Shown one piece after another: positions 60,157 to 64,000 of a stretch of 64,000 bases of DNA. The notes beneath the pieces are model-generated. The model was not told the origin of the DNA and did not search any database. It saw only the letters and a list, made by a program, of their open reading frames with translations. How positions within the stretch are numbered: position 1 is the first letter of the stretch; each line of letters opens with the position of its first letter. A program made the position numbers and the translations under genes. Source of the stretch: Methylobacterium frigidaeris (lineage in GTDB: Bacteria; Pseudomonadota; Alphaproteobacteria; Rhizobiales; Beijerinckiaceae); the NCBI RefSeq assembly GCF_022179185.1, contig NZ_BPQJ01000017.1, forward strand, positions 1-64,000. Reading direction: 5' to 3'.

Positions 60157-60996
60157 CGCCCGCTCCCCCCGCTGTCGACAACACGTCCCGCAACGGCAGC
60201 AGACTTAAGTCCGCCAGCTTACCCACGCAACATCGAACTTGTCTCACGCTCATCGGCCCGAATCTTGCTTTCCCATGCTTTCGGAACTGTAGATCAAGCT
60301 ACCCGTCGGATCGGGCATGCTCATGCAGATCCCGGCCATTGAGGGCGCGTCGCTGCCGGGGGGACGGAACGGAAAGGCGCGCCGGGCCCCTGATGCGAGC
60401 CCTGATGGCGGCCAGCCGGACGGCATCCGGCGGTGATGGCGAGAGAAGAGGCTTCCAGCCTCATTCTTGTGCAACGACGAGAGCCGACGAGGTGCTCCTC
60501 GGCAGGACCGAAGGACCGGAGCCGCACCCCCTCGTCCCGCCGCGGGAGACGGGAGGACCGTCAGGCACCGGCGGATCGAGCGGGCGCCACGCCCCTTCCA
60601 TGCGCCCGACGAGGCCAGGTCCGCAGACCGAAACAGCCTCTCGCCCCAGATCGCCCTTGCGCAAGAATGCCCTTGCAAGAATGCCCTTGCGGAGGAGGCG
60701 GGACCTCGTCCATTGTCGCGCTCCGATTGTCGGGGCGTCGGCCGGAAACAGCCTCGGACGCTCCAGGATCGACGGCCCCGAGCTTTCCGCCGGCCTCTTG
60801 AAAGACCAAGAGGAATTCGGATCCCGACCGTCGTCGCGCGATCCGGATGCAGATCAGGCCGTCGCTCGCGCAAGGCCGGGCTTTCCTGGCATCTTGCCCG
60901 GATCCTTGCCTTTTGGCCGGCGATCCACCACAACCGCGTCGCCCGGCGGCTTGACCGTCGCGGCTTGGCCGTCGCTCAAGCTCTCCAGAGACGTTC
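60157..60996. other. 840-bp region without a supported gene
   Basis: No gene is convincing here; the long frame on the minus strand at 60250-60933 is Arg/Pro/Ser-rich with no family features. A 14-bp direct repeat, GCAAGAATGCCCTT, occurs twice in tandem at 60661-60688. The part near 60170-60290 should hold the promoter of the GT-D gene. Confidence 0.45.
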
Positions 60997-61650
60997 ATGC
61001 TCGACTACGCGCAAGCGCGCCGCCTCATGGTCGATTGCCAGCTCCGGACGTTCGACGTAACCGACATCGCGCTCCTCGACGCGTTCGACGCCGTCCCCCG
61101 CGAGCGGTTCATGCCGGCGGACCGGGAAGCCTTCGCCTATATCGACCAGCCCCAGGCGGTCGGCACGGAAGACGGCGAGACCCGCTACATGCCGGCCCCG
61201 ATGGTGCTGGCGCGCCTGATCCAGGCGCTGGCCCTCAAGCCGGGCCACCGCGTCCTCGAGGTCGGAACCGGCCTCGGCTACGGCGCCGCCCTCCTGCGCC
61301 GCCTCGGCGTCGAGGTCGTGGCCCTCGAATCGCTCCCCGGCCTCGCCGCGGCGGCGCGCGAGCGGGTCGGTGACGGCGTCACCGTCGAGGTCGGCCCGCT
61401 TGAGAAGGGTGCGGCCGGCCACGCGCCGTACGACGCGATCCTGGTCGAGGGCCAGGTCGAGCAGCGCCCGCAAGGATTGCTGGAGCAGCTCGCCGATGGC
61501 GGGCGCCTCGCCTGCGTCCAGGGCCAGGGCCGCCCGGCCAAGGCGACCCTGTGGGTGCGTTCCGGCGACGCCTTCGGCTCGCGTCCGCTCTTCGACGCCA
61601 CCCTGCCGCCCCTGCGCGCCTTCGCGGTCGAGGCCGGCTTCGCATTCTGA
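60997..61650 (+). CDS. pcm: Protein-L-isoaspartate O-methyltransferase family protein
   Basis: This 217-residue protein is a class I SAM methyltransferase of the PCMT family. It has RFMPADREAFAYIDQ, the SAM motif VLEVGTGLGYGAALL and VVALESLPGLAAAA. LACVQGQGRPAKATLWVR lies near the end. True enzymes repair isoaspartyl residues in aged proteins; in alphaproteobacteria this short form is conserved next to tolC, and its exact substrate is less certain. The ATG at 60997 fits the family. A hairpin follows its stop. Confidence 0.9.
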   Translation: MLDYAQARRLMVDCQLRTFDVTDIALLDAFDAVPRERFMPADREAFAYIDQPQAVGTEDGETRYMPAPMVLARLIQALALKPGHRVLEVGTGLGYGAALLRRLGVEVVALESLPGLAAAARERVGDGVTVEVGPLEKGAAGHAPYDAILVEGQVEQRPQGLLEQLADGGRLACVQGQGRPAKATLWVRSGDAFGSRPLFDATLPPLRAFAVEAGFAF

Positions 61651-61656
61651 CGCTCC

Positions 61657-61686
61657 GGCGCGGGACACCGTCGCCGGTCCCGCGCC
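61657..61686 (+). terminator. 10-bp hairpin after pcm
   Basis: GGCGCGGGAC at 61657-61666 pairs perfectly with GTCCCGCGCC at 61677-61686, six bases after the pcm stop. There is no T run. It likely ends or reduces transcription before the 500-bp gap to tolC. Confidence 0.65.
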
Positions 61687-62180
61687 TGAATCGAACCACC
61701 TTCGAAGGAGGGTGGTCCTCCGCTGATCTGGGTAGCCGGCCGACGGCTCCGACCAAGGTCCTCGACGCGGATTTTTCTTGGCCCATTGCGCAGGCCCACC
61801 GTCCAGCCTCTCCGGCGGCCCGAGTTCGGCGCCCCGACCCGGGGCTTAGGCCGGGCAGCCGAGGCCGCGTCCGCGGGCAGAACGACGCGCGAATGCATTC
61901 GTTCACCAATCACTTGCAGGGAGCACGCGCTCCGCCGGGGCCCGGCGCGAGGATGCGTGCGAATCGCCGAACCGCGACCCTGAATTTCCCCAAGGATACC
62001 TGTCGCTTTTATGCGGCACCGCCGGTCAAACTCGGTCATCCACAGTGCGGGGGCGGTGCTCCCGGAACCACCCTCGGCTAAGGTCACGCTCGAGGTGGGC
62101 ACAGCGATATGACGAACCGGCTCAGCCGCCCGCGGTGCAGAGCCGGTCGATTGTGGGCTAGCCGCACAGGGTAGACAGGC
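61687..62180. promoter_or_regulatory. 494-bp gap upstream of tolC
   Basis: No gene is supported in this gap. It probably contains the tolC promoter. GGAGG and CCTCC near 61705-61720 make a weak hairpin. No operator can be named. Confidence 0.4.
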
Positions 62181-63593
62181 GTGACTGACACAGGAACTCA
62201 GGTGTTCCGCGGGCTTCGGCTGGGCGGGTTCGCCGCCATGGCGCTCGCCATGGCGGGCCAGGGCGCGGTCGCGGAAACCCTGGATACCGCGCTCGCGCGG
62301 GCCTATGCGGGCAACCCGACGCTGAACGCACAGCGCGCCGGCCAGCGCGCCAACGACGAGAACGTGCCGCGGGCGCTGGCGGGCTATCGTCCGACCGTGA
62401 GCGCGGCGGCCAGCGTCGGCGTCAGCAACGTGTCGGGGCGCCTCGGCGCCGCGCGCGGGGAAATCGGCGGCGGCGACGCCTCGCAGACCCTGATCCCGGG
62501 CTCGGCCGGCCTCACCGTCAACCAGACCCTGTTCAACGGCTTCCGGACCGACAACCAGACCCGGCAGGCCGAGTCGCAGGTGCTGGGCGGGCGCGAGACC
62601 CTGCGCAACACCGAGATGCAGACGCTGTTCTCGGCGGCGCAGGCCTACATGAACGTGCTGGCGGACACCGCCACGCTGGAGCTGAACCGCAACAACGTCG
62701 AGGTGCTGGAGGAGCAGCTCCGCCAGACCCGCGACCGCTTCAACGTCGGCGAGGTGACGCGCACCGACGTCGCCCAGGCCGAGGCGCGGCTCGCCGGCGC
62801 CCGGGCCCAGGTCAGCCTGGCCGAGGCGAACCTGCGCACCAGCATCGCGACCTACCGGCAGGTGATCGGCGTCGAGCCGCGCCAGCTCGCCCCCGGCCGC
62901 CCGATCGACCGCTACGTGCCCGGGACCCTGACGGCAGCGGTCGAGATCGGCCTCACCGAGCACCCGGCGATCCTCTCAGCCCTCCACTCGGTCGACGCGG
63001 CCGAGGCGCAGGTCAAGATCGCCGAATCGGCCCTCTATCCGACGGTCTCGTTGAGCGGCAACGCCGCGCAGGTCTTCGACCAGCAGATCGCCAATACCCG
63101 CTACTTCCAGGGCTCGATCATCGGGCAGCTCACGGTCCCGCTCTACCAGGGCGGCACCGAGTACGCGCAGATCCGCCAGGCCAAGGAGCAGGTCGGCCAG
63201 GCCCGGCTCCAGGCCGAGCTGACCCGCGACCAGGTCCGCGCCGGCATCGTCACCGCCTGGGGCGCCCTCGAGGCGGCCAAGGCCCGCGTCATCGCCTCGC
63301 AGGCCCAGGTCCAGGCCAACGAAGTGGCGCTGAACGGCGTGCGCGAGGAGGCCCGGGTCGGCCAGCGCACGACCCTCGACGTGCTGAACGCCCAGCAGGA
63401 GTTGCTGACCGCCCGCGTCAGCCTGATCGCCGCCCAGCGCGACCGGGTGGTGGGCTCCTACCAGGTGGTGCAGACTGTCGGCCGCCTCACCACCCGCTTC
63501 ATCGCCGTGCCGGTGGCCCAGTACAGCGCCAAGCAGCATTACGACCAAGTCAAGGACCTCTGGTACGGCGTGCGCACGCCGGACGGCCGCTGA
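62181..63593 (+). CDS. tolC: TolC-family outer membrane efflux protein
   Basis: This 470-residue protein has a signal peptide (FAAMALAMAGQGAVA) and the two OEP repeats of TolC. The first has LDTALARAYAGNPTLNAQRA, the second LTEHPAILSALHSVDAAEAQ, with Gln/Asn-rich coiled-coil helices. It forms the trimeric outer-membrane channel for drug efflux pumps and type I secretion. The start is the GTG at 62181. It might export proteins such as the GREGRD-repeat lipase in this window, though nothing proves it. It follows pcm and precedes the popZ-like gene. Confidence 0.95.
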   Translation: MTDTGTQVFRGLRLGGFAAMALAMAGQGAVAETLDTALARAYAGNPTLNAQRAGQRANDENVPRALAGYRPTVSAAASVGVSNVSGRLGAARGEIGGGDASQTLIPGSAGLTVNQTLFNGFRTDNQTRQAESQVLGGRETLRNTEMQTLFSAAQAYMNVLADTATLELNRNNVEVLEEQLRQTRDRFNVGEVTRTDVAQAEARLAGARAQVSLAEANLRTSIATYRQVIGVEPRQLAPGRPIDRYVPGTLTAAVEIGLTEHPAILSALHSVDAAEAQVKIAESALYPTVSLSGNAAQVFDQQIANTRYFQGSIIGQLTVPLYQGGTEYAQIRQAKEQVGQARLQAELTRDQVRAGIVTAWGALEAAKARVIASQAQVQANEVALNGVREEARVGQRTTLDVLNAQQELLTARVSLIAAQRDRVVGSYQVVQTVGRLTTRFIAVPVAQYSAKQHYDQVKDLWYGVRTPDGR

Positions 63594-63726
63594 CCGTGGC
63601 GGGCGCGGGGAGGCCCCGCGCCGCCTTCCTGTGAGTTGCGCGGGCCGCCTCGCTTGTGCGGGGCCGGCCCTGTGGAATACTGCGTATCCCGACCCCCCGA
63701 TCCTCTGCACTCGAGCGTTGAGCCGG

Positions 63727-64000
63727 ATGAGCGCCGCGAGCCCCAAGACGCAGGACAAGACGCAGGAACCCTCGATGGAGGAGATCCTCGCCTCCATCCG
63801 GCGCATCATCGCCGACGACCAGAAGCCGGCCGAGCCGCCTGCCGCCGGATCGCGGCCGGTGGCGGTGCCGACGCCTGAGCCGGAGGAGGACGACGTGCTC
63901 GACCTCGCGATGGTGGCCAAGCCCGCGCCCAAGCCCGCCGCACCCATGTCCCCCGCACCCATGCCCGCCCCGAAGCCGGAGCCGGTCGCCAAGGAGCCGG
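63727..64000 (+). CDS. PopZ-like (DUF2497) protein, N-terminal part cut by the window edge
   Basis: The visible 91 residues have the N-terminal motif PSMEEILASIRRIIADDQK of the PopZ/DUF2497 family, followed by a long Pro/Ala/Lys/Glu-rich linker. In Caulobacter PopZ is the polar organising protein that anchors ParB and the cell pole machinery. The C-terminal helices that carry oligomerisation are beyond the window. The ATG at 63727 begins the protein. In this group the gene usually lies between tolC and valS. Confidence 0.85.
   Translation, partial: MSAASPKTQDKTQEPSMEEILASIRRIIADDQKPAEPPAAGSRPVAVPTPEPEEDDVLDLAMVAKPAPKPAAPMSPAPMPAPKPEPVAKEP

Noticed and set aside
60250..60933. 228-residue minus-strand frame
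   Set aside because: It is a low-complexity Arg/Ser/Pro sequence without motifs or ribosome-binding site.

Overview
The window looks like a chromosomal segment of a high-GC alphaproteobacterium of the order Hyphomicrobiales, most likely Methylobacterium or a close relative. This rests on the pdhA-pdhB-DUF5076-pdhC-lpd order with a lipoyl domain on E1 beta, metC divergent from aapJQMP, pcm-tolC followed by a PopZ/DUF2497 gene, and many GTG/TTG starts in GC-rich DNA. The genus is inferred from gene content; no 16S rRNA gene is present.

Region 1 (1-about 4700) is AT-rich and foreign in composition. It carries a P4/D5-type primase-helicase, two small orphan genes and long non-coding stretches, including an origin-like inverted repeat around an AT-rich core at 673-757. 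It is probably one end of an integrated satellite-type element. Its integrase, if any, lies outside the window.

Region 2 (4.7-18.4 kb) is core metabolism: the pyruvate dehydrogenase operon (pdhA, pdhB, DUF5076, a Uma2-type nuclease, pdhC, lpd), ftsB, enolase, queF and kdsA with an MFS transporter. An AraC regulator and a divergent EamA transporter sit between ftsB and eno. Region 3 (18.6-30 kb) is more accessory. It holds a methyltransferase frameshifted by a 79-bp tandem duplication, a GT61 glycosyltransferase, a lipase with six GREGRD-type repeats, an HSL-type hydrolase, a membrane metallophosphoesterase, an LLM oxidoreductase, trpS, and an adenylate cyclase followed by an amidoligase.

Region 4 (30-42.4 kb) contains a ribbon-helix-helix regulator whose start is buried in a 17-bp palindrome, a PHB-depolymerase-type esterase, a ferric iron ABC importer (fbpC, fbpA, fbpB), and a hypothetical gene behind a strongly structured leader. 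It continues with a lipid-A-type glycosylation operon (GT83, GT2, LAB_N), a PRC-barrel protein, a GlsB-type membrane protein, and lipA with a COQ10/RatA gene. LipA makes the cofactor used by the E1 beta and E2 lipoyl domains of Region 2.

Region 5 (42.4-64 kb) starts with an AT-rich islet carrying an orphan secreted protein. It continues with an SGNH hydrolase, small hypotheticals, ChaC, a PPOX-type flavoprotein, metC, aapJQMP, sseA, DUF1328, tRNA-Asn and tRNA-Cys, a TPR plus GT-D glycosyltransferase, pcm, tolC and the start of a popZ-like gene cut by the window edge. The most interesting items are the 79-bp frameshifting duplication, the palindrome over the RHH gene start, the nested hairpins at 36213-36314, the origin-like element of the island, and a possible ATC start codon at 25306-25308.
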